In this document: positions 51,942 to 64,000 of the stretch, one piece after another
How positions within the stretch are numbered: position 1 is the stretch's first letter
Layout: the number at the start of each line of letters is the position of its first letter
Source of the DNA: Lithodes maja
Taxonomy: Eukaryota; Arthropoda; Malacostraca; Decapoda; Lithodidae
Assembly: GCA_037953745.1 (NCBI GenBank)
Contig: JBAKBP010004289.1
Coordinates: 1-64,000 of the forward strand
Length of the DNA: 64,000 bases
Reading direction: 5' to 3'
Program-made: the position numbers and the translations under genes
Notes under the pieces: model-generated
What the model saw: only the letters and a program-made list of their open reading frames with translations
What the model was told of the DNA's origin: nothing
Database searches by the model: none

Positions 51942-53733
51942 TGTTACGGCTGGATCGGCAATACATATTCAGGATTCTTGATCGTAGGACAGAAATGGCT
52001 TATGTGACAACGACACGCTCGATTCCAGTCCCAAATACTATATGCTCCAGACAACAAAAGCACCAACGCCCTACAGAGTTATCGTCTATGGTAACGAGGT
52101 ACCTTAACTCGGCGAAAGTGTACAACAGGGGTAGGCTATGAGGCTAAACTCCCTCAGACATTTATAGGTTACGTTATGACTAAAGAAATGCAATACTCAA
52201 GAAACTACGTTAATATTAAGCCTCTAATAATGTAGAATAGAAGCAGGCTAAAGGTATGACAGTGAAATGCTAAATGACAAATGTACACGCCTACTTGAAA
52301 GCGCGTGCACTAGAATAACTGTCCCCTACTAACATGCACTAGCATGTAGCATACAAGATGTTCATGACCCAGTAGATACCTAATAATACACATGGAAGGA
52401 ACATAAACAGTAGTCACTTATTGTAATAATGAATCTATACTTGGAATAACTAAAAGGTTGCAGGCAACAGTACTGCGCCGGTAGCCTACTACCGCATAGG
52501 CTACTTCGCTTCTCTCACTCTGTCTCCCCTCTGAGTCCGTATGCGCCCTACGCAATAGAACTCCGGAAACAGCAGCAAAACGACAGTGCAGTTAATTGAT
52601 ACATGAAAGTATTAATAGTGTTGTCTAGTGTGTGAGTAATGTGTATTGTAAAGTGTTACATACATAAACTTAAAGAGAGCTGCAAATGCATAGTAAAATA
52701 AAGATATCACCCACTCATCATCCCCATGTGTTCTAGCTAGCAGGCCAAGTCACAGGAACAACGAGTCCCAGCACCGAAAGCGAGAACCCAGGAAAAGACT
52801 GCAGAGAACACAAGGACAGATAAATTACGTTACTCTACTATACCGGCACTACGAGCGAGCTGTAGTCTCTGGTACTGCACTCGCTCCTGGCTCGGTAGGC
52901 AAATCAAGGCTAAGTCCTCGCCCCTCTACAGACAACTCCTGGGCATGGTCGGGCTCTTACACATGGCACTAGTCTAGTCACAAATTGGATAATGAGCTGG
53001 GCATATAACTCGTGAACATGTAGAACGTTCACCAACTATCCTCATCAAGAAGATCGCTGTTCACATTAACCCCTTAAATCTAATACATGTAAATATATGC
53101 TTGTCCTAAGAGTAATACGAGAGGTGAGTGCTGAAACTCCTTTAGGACCTCAAGGGAAGGGTATGCATTTAAATAGAGAGAAGAATGAAATGAGAGTAAT
53201 GTCGTCAGAGAGAAAGAGTGCAACCGTGAGAAATTGGGAGAGAGGGCAAGGGATGTTAGAATCTCAAAGGTTCTAGGCAACCTGATCATGGAACACACAG
53301 CGAGCCTCCATGCAATGTGCAGTACGACAACATGGGCAGCCCAGGCAGCATATGCAGGCGGCAATGTACTACCAACCCTGTCGCACCTAGCTATAAGCGC
53401 AGGGCTGCCAACCGGTCCATACGTCTGGCAACCATTGCTACCCTCTCGCTCTGAAGTCTAACTCACTCTCTCTCTCTGAATTCCTATTGTCTTATCTATC
53501 AACTTCTCTATTGATACTACATATTAAATGGAAGGTCTCGACATGGCTTAAAACAAAACCCACCACTGGTTAGCACATGACGAGACCTTTGCAGAGATAC
53601 AAAGAACATAGTTATACGTTGTCACACTCAATATAAGCAGCCAGCACGGTACACGGTACACGGCACCGCGGCGGTACAGTGGAGTACCAAGGAGTACAAT
53701 CAGGTTGCGTTGCTACGCACTGGGTGCGTCACA
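51942..53733 (-). repeat. Gypsy 2 3' LTR
   Basis: Matches 59929-61721 almost perfectly. No coding function. Short ORFs within it recur identically in the other LTR and are not genes. Confidence 0.92.
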
Positions 53734-54013
53734 GCCCCCCCAAGATTTTAGATAATCGACCTTAGAAGCATTATCAAAATCTGACAGGCAACCAACCGAC
53801 CTGCTACCCTTAGCTGCCACTAATTGCAAAAGGTGCACAACAACTGAAGTGTGAATTATACATACAACACAATATCGCATGCATCATGCTACAACAATAA
53901 AGACTTACAAAACTAAAAAAAAATTTCTCGTTTATTTTATTGTTTTATAATCTTTTTGGACGGCGTTATGATAGCCTAATTTTACTCCTGCTCAACCCAC
54001 ACACCGTGCACGA

Positions 54014-57000
54014 CTATCCTGGATCATCAACCCTTGATAGACAATCTGCTATCACGTTCTCACTCCCGGCAATATGCTGAATGTTGAGATTATACTCTTG
54101 GAGCATTAGGGACCACCTGGTCAACCGCATATTCCGATTGTGAAACTGATTTAGGAATTTCAAGGGATGATGGTCCGTATAAATCGTCACTACCGGGCCG
54201 TAGGCTGGAACATAAACTTCGAAATGTTTGAGCGACAAAACGATAGCAAGAAGCTCCTTCTCTATAGTCGAGTAATTCCTTTGTGCCGAATTAAACTTGC
54301 GAGAAAAGAAGCTCACTGGGTGTTCCAAGCCCTCGGAATCAGTCTGCAGTAACACTGCCCCGGCACCCACACCGCTGGCATCAGTCGCCAGCTGAAAACT
54401 CCTGGAGAAGTCTGGGGCTCTCAAAATCGGATGTGTACACAGCAGGTGCTTGACTAGGTCGAAAGCCCTCTGACACTCCGCAGCCCAACAGAACTTCACT
54501 GACTTCGACAGTAGATCAGTTAACCTCTGAAGTGCTGACGTATTTGAGGTTTTTCGTCACTAAAATATTCATTGTACCATTAATAGCATTAATAATTATC
54601 CATATGCGCCTATTATGGGTTGATTATAAAGGTATTAACCTGAAACAACAATAAAACGAGTGAAAACAGCGTTTGGATGGTCAAAATCGGAGATATAGCC
54701 CGCGAGTTGTATAATGTATGGGTGAGGCAAGCTACCTTCCCGCCAATTTTCCCCAAGGCCACTGCGACACAGTCGATCGATACTCTCTCTCTCTCTCTTG
54801 CACTCGATGGCCATCAGTGATGACAACACCCTGCTTGCAACTCGCTAATGTTAGCACGAAAATATACCTCAGAATAAGGGAATAATAGGGAAAATAGGTG
54901 ATAACTGAGGAATAGGAGGAAAGTGGGGAAGGAGGGGAGGTAGAGGACTGAGATTTTGCATGGCCCAGGGGCCAAACAAAAATAAAAAAATAAAAAAATA
55001 AAAATAAAAAAAATATTTTTTTTTCGATGTAAAAAGTTGATTTTTAGTTTTACTTACTCCAGAGAGTCTTCCCGCAGCTCCTGGGTTAACGGTGCTAAGA
55101 CAGTAGAGTATCCCCGGATGAAGCGCCTATAATAGCCTATCATACCTAGGAACCGCATGACCTGGCGCTTAGTGGTGGGCCTGGGAAACATATTGATAGC
55201 CTGTATCTTGCTCAGGGGGGGGCACACCCGGCCTAACCCGACCACGAAGCCAAGATACTGCACAGTAGCCTTTACAAACTCGCACTTCCTCAGGTTCACC
55301 ACCAGCCCAGCATCGTGCAACTTCCCAAACAGGGTCTCTAAGTGCCTTAGGTGATTTTCAAAATTGTCATCATACACTATCACGTCATCAAGGTAGACCG
55401 TGCAGTTAGGGATTTCGTCACAAATATCGTTCATCAGGTTCTGAAACGTGGCAGGTGCGTTCTTAAGCCCATAAGGCATTACGTTACATTGGTAGGTCTT
55501 GCCATCTACCACAAAACCACAAACTTGCTTAGCTCGGTCCGACAGGGGTACTTGCCAGTAGCCTTTTACAAGATCAATTTTAGTAAGGTACTTTGCATTC
55601 CCTATCTTGTCCACGCTGTCGTCAACTCGAGGCAAAGGGTAAGGGTTGGTAGTGGTCAAGCCATTTAGCCTACGAAAATCTATGCAGAACCGCACCTTGC
55701 CGTCAGGTTTTGGCTGCAACGTGACGGGTGATGTCCACTTCACATAACCTTCAGTGATCATCCCTCTCTCAACCATGCACTTTAACTCCTCCCGTAAAGC
55801 TGGCAACTTTACCGGGGGCACACGGTAGGGCACTGACTTGAAGGGCACATTATCACCGACGTCCACGTCGTGCGTTACCTGAGTAGTGAGACCTGGGTGT
55901 TCGGCGAAAACAGAGGGGTATGACCTGAACAGGCCTAGGACAGCAGCACCCTGGTGCTCAGGCAGGTGACTTACAGCTTGCCTAGCCTCTTGTTCAGTAT
56001 TCCCCGCCCACTGTTCCGCGGAAATGACACAGTCCCAGCTATCCTCCTCAGCAGCATGACTGTCCCCACCTCCTTCTCCACCCTGGCCGCTGCAGGCCAG
56101 CACAGGGACAGTGAGAGGCTCTGAGGGGCGTCTCACATACTCTTTCATGAGGTTAACATGACATAACTGATGTTTTTTTCTACGGTCAGGTGTTGCAACG
56201 AGATAATCAAGGTCGGACAGTTTCTTAGCCACCACATACGGCCCAATAAACTTGGCAGAAAGGGGGTGTCCAGGCAAAGGTAAAAGCAACATTACCTCCT
56301 GACCCACCGAAAACTCCCGAAGCTTCACCTTGGCGTCATACTGGTGCTTCATGACCGCCTGTGCATTAACCAAGTTATTACCTGCCGCTGCCATGCAACC
56401 TATAAGTCTCTCCCGGCTCTCAAGGATATATTTAAGTACAGACCCCGGCTTCTCTTCGCCCTCCCAGATCTCTTTCACCATACTTAAAGGTCCTCTCACA
56501 TTATGGCCAAAGACTAGTTGATTTGGACTGAACCCCAGGCTCTCTCCTGGGACTTCACGTGCAGCGAACAGAACATACGGCAGACCCAAATCCCAATCAG
56601 TGTCATGTTCTGCACAGTAACAGCGTAGCATACTCTTCAGGGTCGAGTGCCACCGCTCCAAGACTCCCTGACTCTCGGGATGGTAGGCTGACGACACTAC
56701 AGAGCATATACCGTGCAACTGAAGGGTTTGCTTGAACAATTTGGATGTAAAATTGCTCCCCTGGTCTGACTGCACCTCACGTGGAAATCCATAACGGGAA
56801 CAGAACAATAATAAGTTTTTAACAACTGCCTTTGCCGAGCCGTTTCTCATGGGGTATGCGTCCGGGTATCTCGTAGCCACATCCATGATTGTCAACAGGA
56901 ATTTATTGCCACTACTAGTAGGCGGGAAAGGGCCAACCAAATCTACTACAACTTTGCTGAACGGAGGCCCGGTGACAGGTATGGGAAACAAAGGTGCCTT

Positions 57001-59656
57001 CGGGATGGTCTGGTTAGGCTTCCCCGTTGTCTGGCAGGTCGCACACCCAGCCACCCATGCACAGACATCAGCCTTGACCCCAGGCCACCAGAAAAACCTG
57101 CCCAATGCCGCCAATGTTTTGGTTACCCCCAAATGACCCGCCACCGGCACATCATGCGCCAGACACAATAAGGACTCTCTATACTTATTTGGAACAACCA
57201 CCTGGTCTACTACCCTCGCACCGCCCTCCCACTTCGATTTGGGGTCTAGAAATCTGCGGTACAATATCCTGTTGAGCCTAAAGAAATCTCCCGGCTTCGC
57301 ATCCCCATCTTCCTCCAACTCTATGGCACCATTGCTATAACGAGCTAGGCTAGCGTCTTGCAGCTGCTGCTCACTAATGTCCCTGGGCGTCAATGCATCA
57401 AGATGGTTTTGTAATAAGACATTACCCCGGCTAGTAGGCTCTACTGCCTTAGTGGCTCTCGCTACAGCTCTTGCCTCACGCGAAGTCTTACCCAACTCTG
57501 CCTTGTTACACACCATATCTGGGCCAGAGTCAACTCCCGTGTTTATTATAGGTCCAAGTACCGAATCACCGAGAAGTGCAGCAGAATCAATGTCCCTTTT
57601 CCTGCCCTTAGCAACCTTCTCCTGATCCTTCCTCCACTGTCCCCGAGGTTGAGTGCTAGGCTGTGCAGGAGCCGCAGAGCGAGATCGGGTTACCACACAG
57701 GCCATCTCATCCTGTTGGCACCTCCCAACCCATTCCCGATTCTCACCATCCACGTCGGCCGCCCTCTCGGCAACGACTAAGGGTGGAGTCCCGGAAGTGG
57801 GCACCGCAAAGTCGTTGCCGAGAAGAAGGTCGACGCCCTCAACTGGCAAACACTCAACGATCCCTACATCCAGCTCCCTGCACACCTCTCCCACTCTCAA
57901 CTCCAACCTCACAAGTGGGTATGACCTCGTAGCATTTATACCCTGCACCACAACAACTCTGGCCGCATTTATCGGTTTCCCTGTGAAGTTCCTCAACAAA
58001 GTTTGCGAAGCCCCCGTATCCCTCAGCAAGTCAACCCTCCGTAGTTCACTCCCCCAGCTCACAAACCCGTGCCCCCGATGGCTACAGAAAGTGTCCCGGA
58101 CAGGTGTCGAGCCTTCCGTACGCTTCTTTACCGCGTGTGCCTCAGCTGCTGACAACCTACCCCGGGCAGTTGCTGCAGCCTTCAGAGACACACCGATACT
58201 GTGAACCAATGACACCGGCTTAGCGGGAGTGTTACTAGGGCACTCACGTGAATAATGGCCTAGCTTCTGACATTTGTAACATTTCACATCCCCAATGGGC
58301 TTCTTCCCTTGTGCGGGCGAAGAAGGGGCCTGACCTTTAGTAAACGGGAGAGGCTTGTGTTTGTAGGTGTTATTAGGTGCAATGCATTTAGTGTGGTTAT
58401 GTGTGTCATAGGATTTGTTATTATCGAAAACTCTGGTGGGTGGGGTATAGCGCCCCTTCTGCCCTGACTCAGCCCTCTGAGCGGCACCGCAACCACGAAT
58501 CAATGATAATCTGAGGTCTGCCATCTTGGCAGCCTCCTCTACTGTCTTGGGACATTTTTCCTTAATGTTCAGCGTTAGATCGGTTCCAGTACATTTGTAA
58601 AACTGTTTCAGATAGAAAAGTTGCTTAATTTCCTCAGCCGACTCTGCGTGCTCGGACCGAAACCAGTTATTACCTGCATCTGTTAAGTCCCGTGCGTGCT
58701 CCATAAAACTGACGTCGCTCTTCTTATTCACGCCACGGAACTTCAATCTATAAGTTTCGGGTTGCAGTTCGTAGGCCCGGAGCACAGCCTCCTTCACCAG
58801 TCCATACACTACACTCTCGTCCAGTGACAGTGCATCGTAGGCTTTCAACCCTTACCCACTAGACGTGATGAAACTAATGCTGCCCATTTAACCTCCGGCC
58901 AGTCATACTCACGACACTTCTTTTCGAAACGAGCAAAAAACTCAGTCACTGCTGTCTCATCAAATGCGGGTACTAACTTAATTAAATGCGAAAGTGAGTC
59001 TGTAACCCGGTGCCCACCACCGAGATGACGCCCCGTGGTCTCTACTCTAGACTTCTCGACATCCATTTCAGCCTGGTACCTGGTTGCATCCTGATTGGCT
59101 TGGATTCTAGCAACCTCTATGCGTTCTATACTAGCCTGTTGTATCTGTATCTGAGTCTCCTGCAGCTTAAACTTAGCTAGTTCTAGCTGAAATAACATCT
59201 CAGGAGACAGGCCTGGGGGGGAGAGCACAAAATGGGGGATCCACACCGAGACGTGTTTACGGGTAAGCCAGCTTGCCCTTGAGAACCCTCCTGCTGCATC
59301 GTGCTAAGACTCGCTGGCTGAGGGCCCAGCTCAGGGGTAGAGTGGAATGGAGGCTTGGAGGGAACCCCCCAAGACCCCACTCCACCCACCGCCCCATCGC
59401 CATCACCCAACAAACATGCCACCAAATTCTTCTTGGGCCAACTGTCAGGACAGTCCCGCCCCAAAACCGTGGCTAAACAGCGAAGACCGTAACAATCAAT
59501 AGCCTGCAGGCGCTGTTCGGTCAAAGGTGTCTGCAAAAATGCCCGGGCATCCCTCTCTCCACTTATAACACTCCCCTCCCTAAACATCTGTTGTACTTGC
59601 TGGTTACTAGGCTGTACCGTGTTATCCTCCCCCGTAAATGATGAGTCATTAGACAT
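54014..59656 (-). pseudogene. Gypsy 2 Gag-PR-INT-RT-RNase H polyprotein, nearly intact
   Basis: Start ATG 59656. Gag has two frame breaks (G-run near 59215; near 58847) and a CYKCQKLGHYSREC knuckle. Protease LLRDTGASQTLL. INT: HHCC (GHLGVTKTLAALGRFFWWPG, CATCQ), VVVDLVGPF, QSDQGSNF and YHPESQGVLERWH. RT follows INT: KIDLVKGYWQVPL, LKNAPATFQ and VYLDDVIVYDD. A 562-bp TTAA element splits it at 54524-55085, then RNase H: LATDASGVGAGAVL, EKELLAIVL, IYTDHHPLKFL, NVIADCLSRV and stop at 54014. Catalytic residues of PR, INT, RT and RNase H all appear present. The INT-before-RT order differs from ordinary Ty3/gypsy. Confidence 0.9.
54524..55085. mobile_element. TTAA-flanked MITE inside Gypsy 2 pol
   Basis: TTAA at 54520-54523 and 55086-55089. 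Removing 566 bases (element plus one TTAA) brings RNase H back into the RT frame, across a Pro-Leu-Thr-Asp junction. Left end CCTCTGAAGTGCTGAC, right end GCTCCTGGG. No ORF. Confidence 0.83.
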
Positions 59657-59928
59657 AGTGCTGGTTATACAATTGCTGTTCATAAAAAAAAAGAAGTGCT
59701 TATTACTAATTGCAGTCTCGACTCACAAAATGTTAAAGATGCTTGAATGACTCTACTCTAGACACCCCCAACGAAACAATCTGCAAGTCCACCAATACAA
59801 TAATGACACAATAAAAATTCCTCCAATATGCAAGAAAATTCTAGCCAGCTCTACTAGGTAGCATAGAATAGTTCTCCAAAAAAACATGTGATAGGATACT
59901 ACTGAATCTTGTGCAAGGTCGCCATTTT

Positions 59929-61721
59929 TGTTACACGGCTGGATCGGCAATACATATTCGGGATTCTTGATCGTAGGACAGAAATGGCTTATGTGACAAC
60001 GACACGCTCGATTCCAGTCCCAAATACTATATGCTCCAGACAACAAAAGCACCAACGCCCTACAGAGTTATCGTCTATGGTAACGAGGTACCTTAACTCG
60101 GCGAAAGTGTACAACAGGGGTAGGCTATGAGGCTAAACTCCCTCAGACATTTATAGGTTACGTTATGACTAAAGAAATGCAATACTCAAGAAACTACGTT
60201 AATATTAAGCCTCTAATAATGTAGAATAGAAGCAGGCTAAAGGTATGACAGTGAAATGCTAAATGACAAATGTACACGCCTACTTGAAAGCGCGTGCACT
60301 AGAATAACTGTCCCCTACTAACATGCACTAGCATGTAGCATACAAGATGTTCATGACCCAGTAGATACCTAATAATACACATGGAAGGAACATAAACAGT
60401 AGTCACTTATTGTAATAATGAATCTATACTTGGAATAACTAAAAGGTTGCAGGCAACAGTACTGCGCCGGTAGCCTACTACCGCATAGGCTACTTCGCTT
60501 CTCTCACTCTGTCTCCCCTCTGAGTCCGTATGCGCCCTACGCAATAGAACTCCGGAAACAGCAGCAAAACGACAGTGCAGTTAATTGATACATGAAAGTA
60601 TTAATAGTGTTGTCTAGTGTGTGAGTAATGTGTATTGTAAAGTGTTACATACATAAACTTAAAGAGAGCTGCAATGCATAGTAAAATAAAGATATCACCC
60701 ACTCATCATCCCCATGTGTTCTAGCTAGCAGGCCAAGTCACAGGAACAACGAGTCCCAGCACCGAAAGCGAGAACCCAGGAAAAGACTGCAGAGAACACA
60801 AGGACAGATAAATTACGTTACTCTACTATACCGGCACTACGAGCGAGCTGTAGTCTCTGGTACTGCACTCGCTCCTGGCTCGGTAGGCAAATCAAGGCTA
60901 AGTCCTCGCCCCTCTACAGACAACTCCTGGGCATGGTCGGGCTCTTACACATGGCACTAGTCTAGTCACAAATTGGATAATGAGCTGGGCATATAACTTG
61001 TGAACATGTAGAACGTTCACCAACTATCCTCATCAAGAAGATCGCTGTTCACATTAACCCCTTAAATCTAATACATGTAAATATATGCTTGTCCTAAGAG
61101 TAATACGAGAGGTGAGTGCTGAAACTCCTTTAGGACCTCAAGGGAAGGGTATGCATTTAAATAGAGAGAAGAATGAAATGAGAGTAATGTCGTCAGAGAG
61201 AAAGAGTGCAACCGTGAGAAATTGGGAGAGAGGGCAAGGGATGTTAGAATCTCAAAGGTTCTAGGCAACCTGATCATGGAACACACAGCGAGCCTCCATG
61301 CAATGTGCAGTACGACAACATGGGCAGCCCAGGCAGCATATGCAGGCGGCAATGTACTACCAACCCTGTCGCACCTAGCTATAAGCGCAGGGCTGCCAAC
61401 CGGTCCATACGTCTGGCAACCATTGCTACCCTCTCGCTCTGAAGTCTAACTCACTCTCTCTCTCTGAATTCCTATTGTCTTATCTATCAACTTCTCTATT
61501 GATACTACATATTAAATGGAAGGTCTCGACATGGCTTAAAACAAAACCCACCACTGGTTAGCACATGACGAGACCTTTGCAGAGATACAAAGAACATAGT
61601 TATACGTTGTCACACTCAATATAAGCAGCCAGCACGGTACACGGTACACGGCACCGCGGCGGTACAGTGGAGTACCAAGGAGTACAATCAGGTTGCGTTG
61701 CTACGCACTGGGTGCGTCACA
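59929..61721 (-). repeat. Gypsy 2 5' LTR
   Basis: Coding-strand start TGTGACGCACCC at 61721 and end GTGTAACA at 59929, then AAAATGGCGACC. A TATA-type or CRE motif is less obvious than in Gypsy 1. Confidence 0.92.
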
Positions 61722-62202
61722 AAGTAAATGCCATGTGTTAAATATGGGAAGAAGTGTGAATAGACCAAATTGGGAGTACAGGATGGGAGATTGGGAGGTT
61801 TGACGTACCTCCCAACCTACCAAATAGGAAAACCTACTATTTGGTAGTAGTCTTGGAAAATCCAACGTCAAGGCTATTAACCTAATTGCAATGACGACTT
61901 GTCTATTTTGACTGCTATGTCGTCATTCCAACCGCGGTTAAAAAAGAAAACGTCTAGAGTCTACTCCTTATCTTGCTCTAGGAGACGTTGTACATTAACC
62001 AAAACTACCACCGAAGGTGAAAAAAGCATAGAAGAGAAGAAAAAGGGGTTTACCTTAGTTACCGCTTAAGGCCCATCCCGTGTTCCGTCATGTGCAGATC
62101 CCTGTCGAACGTGCGCATGAGCGACCCTCTCTTGTTATCACATCTCACGTCAGCAGAAGAACGCGGATGGGCAAGGGTCCGGCGTGAGGGAGGGTATTAT
62201 GT

Positions 62203-62315
62203 ACGTTGGATTTTCCAAGACTACTACCAAATAGTAGGTTTTCCTATTTGGTAGGTTGGGAGGTACGTCAAACCTCCCAATTTGTTAGTAGTCTTGGCAA
62301 ATCCAACGTCAAGGC
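62203..62315. repeat. DIRS ICR, copy 3
   Basis: Same two-part structure as 1273-1385, inverted: complement of the right tip (ACGTTGGATTTTCCAAG...CCTCCCAAT) joined to complement of the left tip (CCCAATTTGTTAGTAG...CAAGGC). Confidence 0.8.
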
Positions 62316-62748
62316 TGCATAACAAATAGGAGGAGGACATCCAAGCCCAACATACCAAAAAAAACAATGCATAAAACAAAATTATGAATGACAAAGACAC
62401 AATTTAAACAAGAGAGTTTAATAAAAGAGTGAAAAACTGAGGAGTAGCTAAAAAGAACAGTTTTAACACATGCCCGTCATTCATAGTAATGCAAAAACAT
62501 AGACTTGTCTTAAACCAAAAAGGTACTGTACCCAAAATCCCTTTTCTTCCAAAACCAACAAAAACATTGAACACAATAACAAAACACAATTTTCAATGTG
62601 GCAAAAACACTTATGTACAGTAACAATACATAATCCCAAACTTGCAATCAAGTGTTGCAAACCCGTACCCCCCCCCCCCCCATGTCAAATAAAACAAAGT
62701 AAAAGAACGAGGGACAAGGGGGGAAGACCAGGTATCCTCGCCAGAGCA

Positions 62749-63700
62749 CTAGGAAACACGACCCCCGAGAGCTATCACCGGCCGAGGGGGTCGAACACCG
62801 GACATGGAGAGGTAGGAGGAGATGAAGGAATTGATAGAAGACCACAAAACCGCTGAGGCGATGTCAGGTAACGATCGACTTTGCAGGAACCGGAAGGAGG
62901 CAGCGAAGGATCGCACATCGTGCGCAGAACCCCTACAAAGAGGGTGACTGGCACGAATGGTCCGACAAATGTGGCGTCCCATCCGCACCTGCGAGAGCCT
63001 CCCACCTGTCCGAGGAGACACCCACACAGCAGTACCCGAAGGCGGCGCCACAGACGCAACAGAGGAGTGCAAGGCTGACACCGGGCATAACACATGGCGA
63101 GTATGCCCACGCTGTAAAGCCTGGACAGTGAAAGGCTGGAAAACGCGGGTCTCCCTCTCATTCGTGGCAACAAAATGAGGGGAGGAGGCGAACGTGACGC
63201 CATGCAAGGACGGGGAGAATCGCACGAAGCCCTGGGGCCGTGACAATGCCGCTAGTGCAGACACCCGATCCCCAGTGGCCAGAGCCACAAGGAAGAGCGT
63301 ACGCCCGAGCAACGGAACCGGGTGTAGCGGCCCGTGTATACGTGGGTGAAGCCAGAAGGTCCAGAGCCCGCCCCAGATCCCACTGGAGGGACCTGGCGCG
63401 GAGGCGGTCGGTCCCGGAAGGCAGCCGTCATGAAGGAATCCAGCTCACGCGGCGGAACGACCAGCCCAGCGACGGACTCAAAGACCCCCCGGACGGCAGA
63501 CAAGTGGTTACGTATAGCGTCGACGTGAAAGTGACGTGTACGGAAGAGGTGAAACAAGGAGTGTAGGACGAGGGAAGGAGAGCCAACTGTCTGGCGAGTG
63601 TCCTGTATCCACCTAGTAAAAGACCTCCAGCGGGACCCGGAAGGCCCCCAAGGAGAAGGCGGCCAGGAACGCTTCAGGAAGTCAGTCAGGTCCCGGCCGT
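62749..63700 (-). pseudogene. DIRS tyrosine recombinase, best-preserved copy
   Basis: N-terminal domain in 63700-63432 (SWPPSPWGPSGSRWRSF, VGSPSLVLHSLFHLFRTRHF, AIRNHLSAVRGVFESVAG, TAAFRDRPPPRQVPP). Catalytic domain in 63312-62749: LFLVALATGDRVSALAALS (Arg), VRFSPSLHGVTFAS, CPVSALHSSV, SAHDVRSFAASFRF (H-x-x-R) and SSINSFISSYLSM (candidate Tyr). The two parts lie in different frames (shift near 63300-63420). R, H-x-x-R and Y are all present. A tyrosine recombinase would integrate the circular DNA intermediate. Confidence 0.72.
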
Positions 63701-63878
63701 GGACTGGGAGCCACCGTGCCTCATGAACATTCACGATGCGAAGGCCAACGAGGTCCGCAGGTCCCCAACCTAGCTCAAGTGGAAGTCGGAGACAGGTAGA
63801 GGGACCGGACTCGGGCACCACCTCGTCAACCGGGCGTACCAAGCCCGTGCCGGCCACAGAGGCGCGAGTAGCCAGATG

Positions 63879-63880
<2 letters not shown>

Positions 63881-63913
<33 letters not shown>

Positions 63914-64000
63914 CTATATTCCATCTACTCCCTCTCGGGCATAGGCTGAGAGCCTGTACATTCCACCGCTCAACACGGTGAAGCCCGTGAGGTCTTGTTC
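63881..64000 (-). mobile_element. Poly-A retroelement 3' end, partial
   Basis: A T-run of about 33 bases (63881-63913) marks a poly-A tail on the minus strand. The adjoining sequence (TATTCCATCTACTCCCTC) does not match the poly-A LINE family elsewhere in the window. It runs out of the window. Confidence 0.55.

Larger units (their letters stand above)
51942..61721 (-). mobile_element. Gypsy-type LTR retrotransposon 2, young, gmr1-like order
   Basis: Target duplication AAGT (51938-51941, 61722-61725). LTRs are 51942-53733 and 59929-61721 (about 1.79 kb), differing at only a handful of positions by eye (for example ACGG/ACACGG, TTCAGG/TTCGGG, CTGCAAAT/CTGCAAT, ACTCG/ACTTG). They begin TGTGACG on the coding strand. 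AATGGCGACC follows the 5' LTR, as in Gypsy 1. It is inserted in a CR1-group LINE. Confidence 0.92.
61790..63880 (-). mobile_element. DIRS-like retrotransposon, copy 3 (3' part)
   Basis: Right inverted repeat 61790-62140, ICR 62203-62315, AT-rich tail 62340-62640, recombinase about 62749-63700. The T-run of another element cuts it at 63881. Its outer end abuts CR1-group LINE sequence at 61789 with no duplication, consistent with recombinase-mediated integration. Confidence 0.82.

Noticed and set aside
52000..53733. Short ORFs such as 53080-53364 and 53234-53461 as genes
   Set aside because: They recur identically at 61068-61352 and 61222-61449 because both are LTRs of one element.

Overview
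The window is eukaryotic, intron-bearing and dominated by mobile elements. The mix (CR1-like, RTE-like and poly-A LINEs, DIRS-like tyrosine-recombinase retrotransposons, Gypsy LTR elements, many TTAA-flanked DNA elements, a short TTAGG-type run) fits an arthropod, most probably a decapod crustacean. That assignment is inference. I see no prokaryotic gene organisation, no CRISPR array and no convincing functional RNA gene. The only piece that looks like an ordinary host gene is one small coding exon at 39114-39191 (+), resembling the start of 2-hydroxyacyl-CoA lyase 1, followed by a GTATGT splice donor. Most of what follows could be its first intron. Layout: 1-1797 is the 3' part of a DIRS-like element (recombinase remnant, internal complementary region, right inverted repeat). 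1798-4047 is a CR1-like LINE. 5031-7391 is the 5' half of a CR1-like LINE interrupted by an inverted, 5'-truncated copy of the same family. 7392-13915 is a long, GC-rich, T-poor stretch that looks non-coding but on the minus strand is a decayed DIRS element (RT, RNase H, recombinase) with its left inverted repeat at 13611-13915. A multicopy-type gene of unknown function (minus, 30797 to 13916) is split by a 14.6 kb Gypsy insertion (15305-29905). That Gypsy carries a 1,275-codon ORF without reverse transcriptase; its 5' LTR carries three TTAA elements, one nested in another, and its 3' LTR carries a 4.0 kb LINE with a 2A-like motif. 32097-38300 holds further LINE pieces. 40250-45220 holds a LINE/LINE/TTAA nest and an RTE-like LINE. 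45323-47064 is a TTAA element split by a Penelope-like fragment. 47555-49785 is a Tc1/mariner-type element containing a tRNA-derived SINE and a LINE, the latter itself hit by a TTAA element. 51942-61721 is a young Gypsy with nearly identical 1.79 kb LTRs. 61790-63880 is a third DIRS copy, minus strand. How the parts relate: both Gypsy elements place integrase before reverse transcriptase, the gmr1-type order, so the deleted copy at 19762-23589 could in principle depend on an autonomous relative such as the one at 51942-61721. The LINE at 24741-28759 shares its 3' end and (AAC)n tail with two 370-410 bp elements flanked by target duplications, which look like its non-autonomous partners. Nested insertions with intact empty sites elsewhere in the window allow relative dating by eye.
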